NCBI GenBank assembly: GCA_019155185.1
Contig: CM032798.1
Span: 4,415,501 to 4,479,500, forward strand
DNA: 64,000 bases
Source: Beaufortia kweichowensis
Taxonomy: Eukaryota > Chordata > Actinopteri > Cypriniformes > Gastromyzontidae
Direction of reading: 5' to 3'
In this document: positions 36,003 through 48,157 of the stretch, one piece after another
How the letters are laid out: every line of letters starts with the position of its first letter
Numbering within the stretch: the first letter of the stretch is position 1
The notes under the pieces: generated by a model
What the model saw: only the letters and a program-made list of their open reading frames with translations
Databases searched by the model: none
What the model was told of the DNA's origin: nothing
Made by a program: the position numbers and the translations under genes

Positions 36003-39000
36003 TTTGTATATACTATTTTGGAACATTCTGAATAGTCTGAGACTAATGAATTGTGTTTCAAATTTCTCATTAGTTTAAGAGTAATTAGTCATTTTTATAT
36101 TTACTATCTAGTAAAACGATATGTGTAAATTATGGCAAATTACAAAACAGAACATTGCACATTATGATGCCTTTTAGATGTTAACCAATGAAACCCAACC
36201 AGACTGAATGTGAAAAATCTCAATAATATTCTTTCATCAACCATAAATGCAATCAATGCAATAAATCACACAATTATTATTTCTACATTTCCTGTATTCA
36301 TGCAACTTCTTTCTCTGCATCATTGACATTTTGCTCAGTTGGAAGCAGCAGTTCAGTGCCTCGATCAGGGGTACGTGGGCCTGCTAAAATCTGGCAGCTC
36401 TCTACATATATGACTCATGTCCAATCTAAACTTCTCCAAACCTCAGCCAAAAAGACTTCATGAGTTAGGAAGGGAGAGGGAGTGCAGGGGAGAGAAAGGA
36501 TGAGGTAAGGCAACATAAACTCTTTCCCCTTTCTCTGAGGACATGAGGGATGTTTGCGCGTGCTTGGCTACTGTGGCAGTGGAAGACCTTTTCTGTCGTT
36601 CTTACATGTTTTAAGATGAAAATGTGTGTTTTAAGGCTTTGTTATATGATGGAGAAGATAAGGTACAAAAACTAAAGCTTTGTTTGCTAACTATGTTTGT
36701 GCTAATTGTTAAGTTTGCCACTTTTAATTTAAAGGTTTGACAAACATGATTTTATTTGATTATTTAAAACAGTATTTTATATACTATACTTAAACAAGAC
36801 AATGTTTAATTTCAGATTTATAATTTTCATATTTAAGAGCATTATCTTTTTGTTTACTTCAGCACAAAATTCAATCAAAAGTCAGATTATTATTTTTATA
36901 AGGTAAAGGTAAAGAAAAACTTCAAATTGTATTTGTGTGTATCTGTTATGTTGTCAAAGACTAGACCAGCACAATCTCATGGCTATTTGTAATTATTTTA
37001 CAAGGTGGTTTATTCCATTCAGTCTCCTTTATGTTTCTACTGTATATAGTCTGTCATTAATGGTTAGATTTAGATGTGTGGCTTCATAATTGTTTTTCCT
37101 AAAAGTCATTTGTTTTTGTATGATTTTTAGGAAAAACAACAAAATCCTCTGAACAACTGGTGTACAAATTCATCTGAATTAAGTACAAACTCCCGTAAGA
37201 TCAGAGGACAATATCACATTGAGGTGTATCAAAGCTAATAGCCTGTATGAACAAACACTACAATTTTGCTTTCATCAGGTCTTTAAATACTGTTACACTG
37301 TTGCAAATTGTTATTTACATGGCCTTCACCTGTTTCACCTCTTTCTCTCTTAACATAATTTAAGCCTGTTTTCTATAACAATACGATCTAAATGTTCCCT
37401 GTACCCGAATGACACTCCGCAAGCTATCAGAAAAATGCTAATGAGGCAAGTGTGTGATGTGATTTCGCCCTCCGCTGACCATATTATTCTTCAACCAGCT
37501 CTGACCTTTGATGGGAATGGATCTTATCATCTCCAGGCGCCACCTCTCTCGGGAGCCCTTAGTATTTCACAGGCATACCAATCATCTGCTCTCCAACCGA
37601 GAGAGAACTTTAAGGAGACGGTTCTGTTTGCAGCATTAGTGAAGAATTATAGCTCTACTTTGTATTCTCCCACTCCTGAGTCACATATCTTTTAATATCA
37701 CAGATTTATGTTCGGCCTTTTTTCTCAAGGCTTAGAGAGTCACTTTTTATATCATAGTTTGGAATCTACTTTTATTCTGTTTCAAATATCAACTTAAGTT
37801 CAGAAGAAGCCCTGAAAGTGTTCCTGTATTCTTTTTTATTTATACATTTTTAATGCTAAGGGCCAATGGAGAGGCTCAATAGAGTTTACATGAGGATTCG
37901 CAGAAAGTGTTGGCATGGAAGATAGCTGTCTGAAATATCAGTACCTACAAGTGCAACGTGTTATGCCAACCTGCAGCTACATTGCCAGCTGGCAGGGTAA
38001 CTTCAGTACAGAGTACACTGAGAAATTCCAAAGTGGTAACAAGTTCACTGTCGTAATGACCAGATGGTGGGAAAAGAATGTGAATATTAGCCTACAAGAA
38101 CACATTATGCAGAAAAGCACATGACTTTTCACAATCATTGTCACATATATAGGTGTGTTTGTGAGTCTACAAACATTTGGCCACGTAGTGTCTCAAAATA
38201 GTGTTACGTATAGTCCTTATAAGTATGTGAAGTATTTGTGCAATCTTTGAAAAGAGAATTCTTTCTTTTTTATCTCTCACCGTCTTTTTCAAAATCCGAC
38301 AGAATGCCATTATTTCATAAGAGCTGATCAGAAGGCAGGGAGAGAAATGACCCACCTCAGGCACAGTTTTTTCATTCTCTTCCTTCTGCTGATCATGATG
38401 CTTAAGTCCACGGCAGAAAAAAATCATCCCCATTCCCCTCCCTAAAACAGCATTAAGTGAATGAGATGTCTGTTGGCTTTCAGATAGAAATTGGCAGGGC
38501 TTCTGGCATATATTTCATCAGTGGCCCAGCCTCGTCTCCATCCCTGGGAATTAATGGCTGGGATTTTCATGAATGTGAAAGCAGCCCGCTTGGCAACCAT
38601 ACACACAATAACCGGGTGACACGCGAGCACACTTTGTGGATATGTAGATGCAAGTGCTGAGCTTAGTGCTGGAATGTTCTTGAGATTTGAGGTGGAAGAC
38701 AGTGGTGTGAGTTGATGTACATATAAAGACAGATAAGGGTGTGAGGATAGGTAAAAGCCCATGTCACTCAAAACTATTTGAGGCTCAATGTTTCACATTG
38801 ACTGTGTTACAGGCAGTAGTAAACTGCATGTAATTGTGTGTGCATTGTGAAATTATTTTTACAAAATTTTGGAGAAAGTCTCTGAATTATAATAGCTACC
38901 GTTTTAATACCCATGCTTGTAGAAAAGTAATTATGAGTTTTATTAGACACTGGAAGTCATGCAATGTCAAGTTATCAGTTATATAACACCACATTTAACA

Positions 39001-39199
39001 GCTTTATTTTTTCAATTGTAAAATTGTATTGCTCAAGTTCTGTCTGTCACATATTCTATATGGCTTATTTTCCCCACATATATAATACATGTAGCAAACA
39101 AAAGTAGCAGCTAATTTTCATTATAATAAGACGTGGTGGGTAGAAAAAATCCCGAGGAATAAACACTCGTCTTTGGAAACAGAAACGATGTATATGACA

Positions 39200-39318
39200 G
39201 TAGTTTTAGCCAATCAGAAGGCGGCTCTGCCAATGACGTTGTGTGGGCGTCGTCCCGTTCATCCAAATAACGGAAGTACCTGGGAGGTGTTTGGGAAACA
39301 TGTTTGAAAACAGTGAGT
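39200..39318 (+). promoter_or_regulatory. Candidate promoter and first exon of an unknown transcript
   Basis: Within about 120 bp, in otherwise AT-rich desert, there are two CCAAT boxes 20 bp apart (39210-39214 and 39230-39234). The second overlaps a CRE-like TGACGT (39234-39239). An ETS/GABP-type site ACGGAAGT lies at 39270-39277. An ATG at 39300-39302 is followed by a consensus-like splice donor ACA|GTGAGT at 39313. The order and spacing resemble a housekeeping promoter with a short first exon. No matching downstream exon was recognised, so this may be an lncRNA promoter, an enhancer or a chance cluster. Confidence 0.35.
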
Positions 39319-39974
39319 ATTTTTTATACATCAATTAAACTTGTGTTAATAATATGCATAACATAAGTCGTAAACTATCCAAACATTTTATCCTACATAA
39401 AGGTTAGGGCATCTCCTACTCCAAAAAACAGCACGTGCTTGTAGGTGTTAGTTCTACAGTTGTATGCTCTTCTGTTTTAAAGTGTATCTATTTTACTTAG
39501 TTTCTTTAATCTAGTATTTTATATTTTCACTGTTGGTAATATTCTTTAAGATATCCAAATGAATTTATGAACTGAAGGAAAACTATTTAAAAGATATGTG
39601 GCTCAATTGTGATTTTTAATGGTGTTACTCTGCCATCTGGTGGTCACAAAAACAATTTCTCACACTGTCACTATTGTGTGCGCGTGTTTGTGTGTATATC
39701 TGTGTGTCTGGAACACACGTTTATGCTTGCCTTCCAGACGCCCCTGATTTTTTTTTAATATGGAAAATTAGATTTTTCCCATATTTCCCATATCAATTCG
39801 AAAATTATGACTGAAACGATGCTGTTAGTAAATATTTGAAATGTTTTAATGTTACTAAATCATTAGTAGGCCAGCATTAATGTTTTCATGTCACTAAGTA
39901 TTTTCAATGTTTCCAGGTTTGAGGTGGGAAATATAATATTTATCAAAGCCTTAGTGAAATATCATGACAACCAA

Positions 39975-40130
39975 CTTGTAAGGACATTTTATTGGTCCTC
40001 ACTAAATTAAAGGGCTCATAAATAGAACTTAAATGTTGTGCACATGTTTCTGTGAACGTTAGATTTAGGGGTAGGATATATAGAAAATATAATTAGCCAG
40101 ATATCAAATCAATAGAAGTGTATGAAATTA
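39975..40130. repeat. Diverged repeat related to the GGGGACC family
   Basis: GTAAGGACATTTTATTGGTC, CTCACTAAA and later TTAGGGGTAGGATATATAG resemble the end and CCTAACC-like middle of the family at 35588-35798. Divergence is high. Confidence 0.35.
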
Positions 40131-41957
40131 CCTTAGTGTGACGGACGGTATCACCCGCCTCACTTCATTAACGTATTGATTGCTTTCTTAATTGAAATGT
40201 AGCATGAGCTGAATTTATTGCTTGTGACAGTCGAAGGTGACGTACCAAATTGTGATACTTATATCTCAATTTCATCCATTTTCATTGTCATCAGAGATGA
40301 CACTGCTGCATACACCACATTGACTTCACCCACTCTTATCACTGTAAGATTCTCAAGTGTGTCCTCATCCAGGCTTACATTTACATTTTTGTTTATTTTC
40401 TGGGCAGACTGTGCCAAAGCCTTTTAGTCTTAGCTGGAAAGATATTACACTCAAGACATCATTAGGAGCACAGCAGATGTCTAACCGCATGTTCATTAAT
40501 ACCCCATGCTGGTTAGATAAATGAGAAATCCAAAACCTGTCATGTACAGTCAGAAGTGTTTTTTGTGTTGTGAGTCACTGTGAATCTGAACTTTTATCAC
40601 AGAACAGTTTGGTTTGTTAATGAAACTCACATTTATATAATGTGTATATTTTGGAGATAAAATAAATGTTTTTTTTATTTTGTATTTACTTTGCATATTG
40701 CTGGTCAATGATAAAAAAGTAGAAATGTATTTTTTCTCCAAAAAAGTTTATTTTGATAATAGCTTGAGTCTGTAGATGGCGGCACTGTTTTAAAGACATA
40801 ATGTGAGTTGCTTCTTTGTGAATTGCTTTCTTTTTCCCAAGCATGCAAAAGACATCTCAGTCCAATGACAATTTTAGATTTATTATTGTAATACATCCAA
40901 TTTGCTTTAATATGCACACAATTGCCCTTCCTGTTTTGCTGTTTTGGGAGAATAATTCATCTAAAACTTAATCCCAGGAATGAGTCATAATTAACTCATC
41001 CCAAACTTGGGCTGTATGTCTTTCTTTTGGATGTCACTTGCATACTACAACACACTATATGATATAAGACGAGCAAGTATTGTAGCAGGTATCAGGTATG
41101 CCCAGAGTTGTGTATGAATCACGCTGAATTTGTGTAGTGTAAACTGGGCATTAGGGTATGAAAATGGGGATTGGCTTTAAATAATTTTGAATAACCCCGA
41201 CCTGTCTGTTTTTAGCTTAAATAGACAAAGGTAAAAAAAATAATAATTTTTTTCTTACTTAAAGTCTTTTGTTCCCTCTAACCGAGATTGACGGACTACA
41301 TTTGCTACATGATTCTGCAAAGCCTCACCAGGATTTCATTAAAACAGAACGGTATTTATAGGCTATCTGTCTGAATAATTTATCTGAAAGTTGAAAAGGC
41401 TCGGCCCGAGCGCTAGCTAAGACCGTGAGCCTGTGAACAGCGGGCCCACAGATGAAGTTATTAGAGCAGAAGCTGTCTTCAAAGGGAAAACACAAAGCAA
41501 TGTATTTTACAGTGGGAGAATTGAAACGCTGGAGAGGCTTTAGTCTGTTTCATGTCATCCTCCGATTACTCTTCTTAAATGAGACACTTGTGCATATTTT
41601 AGATACGTTTAGGTTGCCATCTATCAGATGACGCTGGTTGTTTTTGTTGAAGGCACTCGATCGTTATTGTGTGCTTAAAATAATTTCATCGTGAATAATT
41701 CAGAAAAAAGAAGCCAGTATGCAGAAAGTAGACATTTGAATTAGTGCAGAAAATGTGAGTTGTGTTTTGCTGTAGGCATGATGTTGAGCACTATATTGAA
41801 GAGAAATGCCATACGCGATGCAATGCTATAATCATTAATCAACTTTGACAAATTTGAAGCATTTAAATTATTCAATTATCGTAAAAATATATTTCAATCA
41901 TTTTGATTATTGATTATTAAAGTCTTGCTATAATAAGTTGTACTGGAGTTTTCAGAA

Positions 41958-42010
41958 TGTTGCTATGAGGTTGCTAGGGTGTTGCTAAGTGGTTGCTAGA
42001 GTATTCTGCA
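41958..42010. repeat. GGTTGCTAG short tandem repeat
   Basis: Four imperfect copies of a roughly 10-12-bp unit: TTGCTATGAGG, TTGCTAGGGTG, TTGCTAAGTGG and TTGCTAGAGT. This motif is a common minisatellite-like repeat in cyprinid genomes as I recall. Confidence 0.7.
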
Positions 42011-43849
42011 TGATCCAAAATATAGCTCGAGTCCCTTCTTTAGTGCAAGTCTATAAGATTTGTTTTTGTCTTGTTTTATCATTTAATGGCAGCCTTACCA
42101 TTGTGCCTGCATATTGTTTACAACAAAATAAAAAAGTAAACAGTAAACCTCTAAAGTAAAACACTGTTGTGGTTTAACCCATTTAATTATATTCACATTG
42201 AACCTTGGTGCAGACATTATTAAGGCTAGTGAAATACTTTAATTCTGCATTTTATTTGTGATAAGCACCTTGCAATTGAAATATCATCAGATGTCACATA
42301 AATATTCAGCGTGCTCCTCTGTAGTGCTATATGCCTAAGCTGGACATCAACAGCTGTGCTCTTACAACTTCATAATTATGTAAATATGGTAATTGGGCAT
42401 CTGTTGCCTGGAGTCATCTCTCATCGTGATGGCTTTATGCATGTCATAGCTTTCTCTTTCTTTGGTGTCTCTAGGGTCTGCGATCAACGAGATTAAACAT
42501 ATGGCTTTAAGATGAAAGAATCATCTACGGAAATGATTGTGCTTCATAAGTGATCGTGATTCATATATGAAGGTGTTGCTTGAAGATATTGTGAAGTTTG
42601 CCGTTCGGTTCAGTAGGAGGTGAAGCATGTGGTTTCTGTTGGAAATAACCTGGAAGAGAAACAAATCTTTTAATAGTGCACAGATTTTAAGTCTTGCTGT
42701 ACACTGGATGAAAAATGAAAAACACAGATGTACTTTTTAAGGTGATGTGCAATAATAGTGCAACTGTTTCGTAAATTTTGTAAATGATCTGATATCATGC
42801 AGCTTTCGAGGGGAATATCCCCCATTGGCACTTTGTGATAAATCTTTAAATCCTTTTTAAGCCCATCAAGCCCTTTGAAAACCTTCTCATCTCTCTCCTT
42901 TTGGGAGAATCATCGGCCTCCAGGCATACTGTCTGTCTGCTCTCCCTTTCTCTTAGCATAGTAGTGGCAGCTAAAGCCAGCGAAAGCCACCCTGAGTCTT
43001 TTATAAATACTTGGGAAAAAAAGAAAAATCACAAATGAGATCTCAGTTGTCTCTTCTAGACAACAGCAATTTGCCAAGATACCAATCCTTCCAAGGATTT
43101 TACTTTCCATGTTTATTTAAAGTCTCATTTGCATCTCTCTGTTTCTCCAAGAAATTTCTGAAGATAAAGCTGAGACAAAGTTAGATGTTATTAGACTGTC
43201 AAAAAGACATCATCCATACGTTCAGCTTATGTAACAGAATATACGCTCACCCCTTTTCACAAGTTCACTCTCATTAGTAGTTGGCGGTTCAGACACTGTG
43301 ATCTCACGGTCATTCAAGTGAAAACCTCTCATTAACGCCTCGCAAGAAGATATTCTCCACTCAATTAGTGCGCACACCAGCAGCTTCAGCTAGATGTCAC
43401 GCAGATGAGCATATGGACCCCGCTGCCCACATGCAGGTGCAGAGTCGTGCTAAAACAAGATTAGGATCAAAGATTCCTTCGTACTAGAGAGGGATTAGAT
43501 CCTTTGAAATGTTCAAGCATTGCCGGGGCTAGTTGTCACACTTTTTACTCTAATGAATAATTCACAAAGGCGGGTGGTTTAATAGCCAAAGCAAATGGGC
43601 AAAATAATAAACTTGTCTGGTATCCACTTTTCCGTGCACCTTGGGGGTATAACCAAAAAACTGATTTACAATGTTTCATGTTGTGTATATATATTACAAT
43701 ATAGTTCTTTAAAAAGTAAGCTCCTTCTCTGGTTTGGGATTCCTTTTATAAAAAAATCCAAATCTGTTTTTTTATTAGTTTATAAAAATCTGTTTTTTTT
43801 CTGTCGTAATATTATGTAGTGTCATACCACCCAGTCCTTTAAAATTAAG

Positions 43850-43905
43850 AAACGCTACAGTAAAGTGACTTGGACTGTAAAGCATCTGTTAAATAAAAGA
43901 TAATA
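43850..43905 (+). mobile_element. Eroded SINE 3'-tail fragment
   Basis: GTAAAGTGACTTGGACTGTA then AAGCATCTGTTAAATAAAAG aligns by eye with the tail GTAAGTCGCTTTGGATAAAA GCGTCTGCCAAATG of the SINE at 48021-48157, with several changes. Confidence 0.4.
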
Positions 43906-45320
43906 GCATCAGTTTTCTATCACATGGGACTCACATGGCTACACTATCACAGATCTGCAACAAGCCAGTGCAAAGCAAAACATCATAACATATAATATTC
44001 CTATTCCCCAACTGCACTGTTATTCAAGATCATCTGAGGACTTCTGTTTGTTATCAAGCGCGTCTGCCACAACTGTGCAACATCACACAACAACAGCTCG
44101 ACTCGAGAGCGTGCCGTCTGTACCGTTCGGTTTAACTTATGCTGTTCACGCACATCTTACCCACAAACACTGTAATCTAGATCATGATAGTGCACATTTG
44201 AATTCTAATGAAGAGAAACATTGAACATCTGTTTGTGAGATGCTTGTAAACAGTGATATCTAACACTGCTCGCACAACATCAGCACACTGAGGAGACATA
44301 AAGAGTACATTTAGGTTAAGTGTAATTGTGTGTGGTTATTTTAAGACAATATAAATCTTAAAGACGTGAGAACGGTGCTGAATATTGGCTTAAGTAAAGA
44401 GCACTAATAAAATATTTATGTGTGTTTTGAGGTAGAGAAGAGGAGGAGATGTAGCAGCTCGGGCTCTAGAAATGTTAGTGAATTTTTACTAGTAATTTGC
44501 TAGTCTTCACAAACTCTGTTCAGCAAAATGCAATGGTGCATACGTTTTACATATGTGATGTTGCATGTATTTAAATCAATTTTGCATTTGAAATGATTTT
44601 AAATTACTTTCAGAAAATTATGTAATCAGTACATGTTTTACATTCTTTCTGGTAAAAGAAAGCATCACTACATCTTCTGGAAGTGAACAGCCATTGTGAC
44701 AAGCATATTTGCAATAACTTAAAAAAAGTCACATTGATGATATAGTTCATAAAATTGTGCAATAATGATTGTAATACACTTTGAAGTTGTGTCGAATCAC
44801 ATTTTTTAAATTCATTTTGTTGTTATTGAAATGAGTAGGTGTCATTTTGCACTCAAAACATTTTTCCTGTTCATGTCCTATGCAGTATTTGGTCTTCTGC
44901 ATCTACCTACTCATAAAACCCATGTTTTTTTCTTCGCTATTAAAGTAGTAGTTGTTATAGGCTTACATTCTGTCCTCTCGGGCTGTCAGCTGGGACTTCT
45001 ATTTTTAGCGGATCGCCTTTGCAGTTTTGTTGAACAATGTGTACAAATGTTTCTGTGGGCTCTGGGTGTGTGGTCAGTGAGTTTGACTTCAGGCCTGGCG
45101 TATGAAAGTGTGAGTGTTTTCTGCTATATTTAAAGAACATGTCCATTAGGAATACTGTTCCCATCCCTTTTATATCCCTCCTATTCTCTTCTTTCCTGAC
45201 TCAACCGGAAATCCTGCTGCACTTCATTAATCTTTTACAAAGAATATTTAGGCATTTAGTAATAGCTTGAATTCATTTTTTCATACTTTTTTTTTACTGC
45301 TAAGTCACTAAGTCTCTCAG

Positions 45321-45344
45321 TCTCTCTCTCTCTCTCTCTCTCTC
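45321..45344. repeat. (TC)12 microsatellite
   Basis: About 24 bp of uninterrupted TC dinucleotides. Confidence 0.9.
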
Positions 45345-46933
45345 CTCGCTTTATTTAACAACATTAATAACTGAGCGTCCTTGGGAGGTTAATTAAAGGG
45401 AACTTCTGCTGGCATCCATATTTCAACAGATGCATGTATAATTATCTTTTTAATTAGTGCCCTATTACAAATCATCAGCTGTCACCTTGTGTTTAAAGAC
45501 TTCTTTGTGCCTAGTGTATCGTCTTAATTAAGTGTCAGATATAACAAGCGGATGAGATAAATGTGTTTACTTCGTATACATTGTTCAGGACCGACTGCTG
45601 CTTGGGTCGTATTTGGGGGTTTGTTTTGGTAATTGGGTGGTGGGAAGGTCTATTGGTGCATCGAGCAGAATTTATGACATCATTTGCTTGCTGACATCAC
45701 AGGTAATCCTGCCATGTAGCACAACCCAGAGCAATATGATGTTTGTCAGAGGTCGCTTTTTATGTATCACAAGAGTTTTTAGTTTTGTCTAAGATGTTTC
45801 ACCTGAAAAGAACAATTGTAGACATATTTTAAGAATATAGAGATGTTTAAATGAATGTGACTTGTCAAAGTTGAGAAATATTTTAAGTTGAAAATCTTAC
45901 ATTTGATATTTTGACAAATTTAATCATCTAAGCATCCGTTTGCTCTCTATTTACTCCCATTGCTGTCGAGAAGCAACAATTGAGATATTAAAGAGCTCTC
46001 ATATGTGATTTTTCTCCTCTGCGGAAAGATGTGCCGGAAATTCTTCGTGAGACATTTATAGAGGCAATTCTGGAGTAAAGGACAGATTAGAGATATTTCT
46101 CCAGGTGTCTGCAAAGGCCAACAGACTCGAGGCGAAGAGGCAGCATTGACAAATGAGATGATACCCAATAGGGTGACATTGATTTAGAACCAGGAAGTAA
46201 GGTTATCAACTACAGAACAAAAAACAGGTAATAAAGCTGAAGCCCCTGGCAGGCGAAATAGACAAAGGGACAAAGATGAAAAACTGCATCTCTCCATTCT
46301 AGGAGGCCCATATGTGTGTGTTTTTGCAAGTATGTGTAAATGAGGTACCGCTTTTTTGTTACCTGAGGTGTTGGGCATATGGGGGAATAGATTTTGTTAT
46401 GGTCCATTGCCTGGCTCAAGCAAACATCCATCATTGGTGCTCCATACTGACCTATAATACGGAGCGAGGCAGAGGGGGAATAAGATGCCCACAGGATACC
46501 CTGTTAATGTAGGTCACATAATTCAGGCTGTGTACCCCCAACATCTGTCATATGTTCATATAATCATTTCAATCTGTGACATTGTTAGTTATTTCTGGCA
46601 TTGATTTCTGTTAAAAAGAAACCTTGAAATGGGCATCCTCAAGTGTGTCATAAATTAGTATTAGTATGCATACAATACCATTAAAAGTTGAAATTAAAAT
46701 TGAAATATGCACAAACCATAATACAATAGTTGTGATGTGGCAACATTGGTTGTGTTAGGTTATAATAAATATAACTGGTTTAAAATTTGGATGGTATAAA
46801 CATTTAAATTTACAAACGACGCATTTGTACACTTAGACAGTTCCTCGTGTTTTTCTAAACTGCTGTTTCAGTTTCTAGCTTGACGGCCTCTGCTGTGTCA
46901 TGAAAAGACAATGATTTATTCCTTCAAGAGTTA

Positions 46934-47237
<304 letters not shown>

Positions 47238-47597
47238 GTACATCCTACAATATGTTTTGACATTGTAGAATGTTTTAAGGTGTCAAAAATTTTGTACCAC
47301 AATAATAGGCACTCTGTGGTGCTTTCTGTTTGTCTGAGCGTCCAATGTGGCAATTTTTAGGCACAATACTTTTGTGGCAAAGTATGTAAGATAAATTCTT
47401 TGTGGTATATTTTCTCTTATGATAGTAGCACATTTGTGTATATGTGCACAAGTGAAAGAGGAAAGATAAATGGAGGGATCAGACACTTATATTAAACCCA
47501 GACATTATAAATACTGGTTTTGAATTATAATCCAGAATTCTGCAGGATCTGGTGAATAGGAAGGTGTAGAAGATTAATCATTAGTGACTCTTCTCTG

Positions 47598-47668
47598 ACT
47601 CAGGCTGTCACATGATCACTACCATGTGACGGCCACGGGTCCTGTTAGCCCTTCCTGTCAGCCTGAGT
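47598..47668. repeat. Nested perfect inverted repeats
   Basis: The outer arms ACTCAGGCTG (47598-47607) and CAGCCTGAGT (47659-47668) are exact complements. Inside, GTCACATG (47607-47614) and CATGTGAC (47623-47630) form a second perfect pair with an 8-nt loop; these overlap E-box-like CANNTG motifs. The 70 bp is moderately GC-rich and unique in appearance. Confidence 0.7.
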
Positions 47669-47751
47669 TACCTTCATGCCAGCATACTCTCGGTTCATGA
47701 CAGTGTTTGTATAAATACAGGTTTTACAGCCAGGAGTCTGTTGACATAAGG

Positions 47752-48008
47752 TTAAAGTATAGTTCACCCAAAAATAAAATTTTATCATTACCTACCCAAC
47801 TTTTTTCCAAACTCAACTTTATTTTTTGTGTAGAATAGGGAATTTATTAATACATGCCATAGACGTTTTTTTTCATATAGTTAAAAAAAAGGCATTACAA
47901 GTTTCTTTTAAATTTATCTTTTGTGTTTTACAGAAAGAAGGTCATTGGGCTTTAGATAAACGAGGGTAGATGAAATCATTTTTAGTTTGGGTGAACTATT
48001 TCTTTAAA
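47752..48008. mobile_element. AGTTCACCC-type MITE, nearly full length
   Basis: The left end TTAAAGTATAGTTCACCCAA and right end TTTGGGTGAACTATTTCTTT are terminal inverted repeats about 257 bp apart, without coding. I recall this family as the Angel-like inverted-repeat element of cyprinids; the name should be checked in Repbase. A SINE begins 13 bp downstream. Confidence 0.75.
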
Positions 48009-48020
48009 GGTTACAAAACT

Positions 48021-48157
48021 CCTGTAGCTCAGTGCATGGCGCTAGCAACGCCAAGGTCATGGGTTTGATTCCAGGGATTGTGCATAATCAGATAATAAAC
48101 TGTTTTGTATAACGCACTGTAAGTCGCTTTGGATAAAAGCGTCTGCCAAATGCACAG
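48021..48157 (+). mobile_element. tRNA-derived SINE, full length
   Basis: The tRNA-like head has CCTGTAGCTCAGTGCATGGC (A box) and GGTTTGATTCC (B box), followed by a body and the tail GTAAGTCGCTTTGGATAAAA GCGTCTGCCAAATGC. It is the best-preserved of the SINE copies here. It is not a functional tRNA gene because no anticodon arm or acceptor pairing is maintained. Confidence 0.8.

Noticed and set aside
48021..48100. Possible tRNA gene
   Set aside because: A and B boxes are present, but the cloverleaf is not maintained and it continues into a SINE tail.
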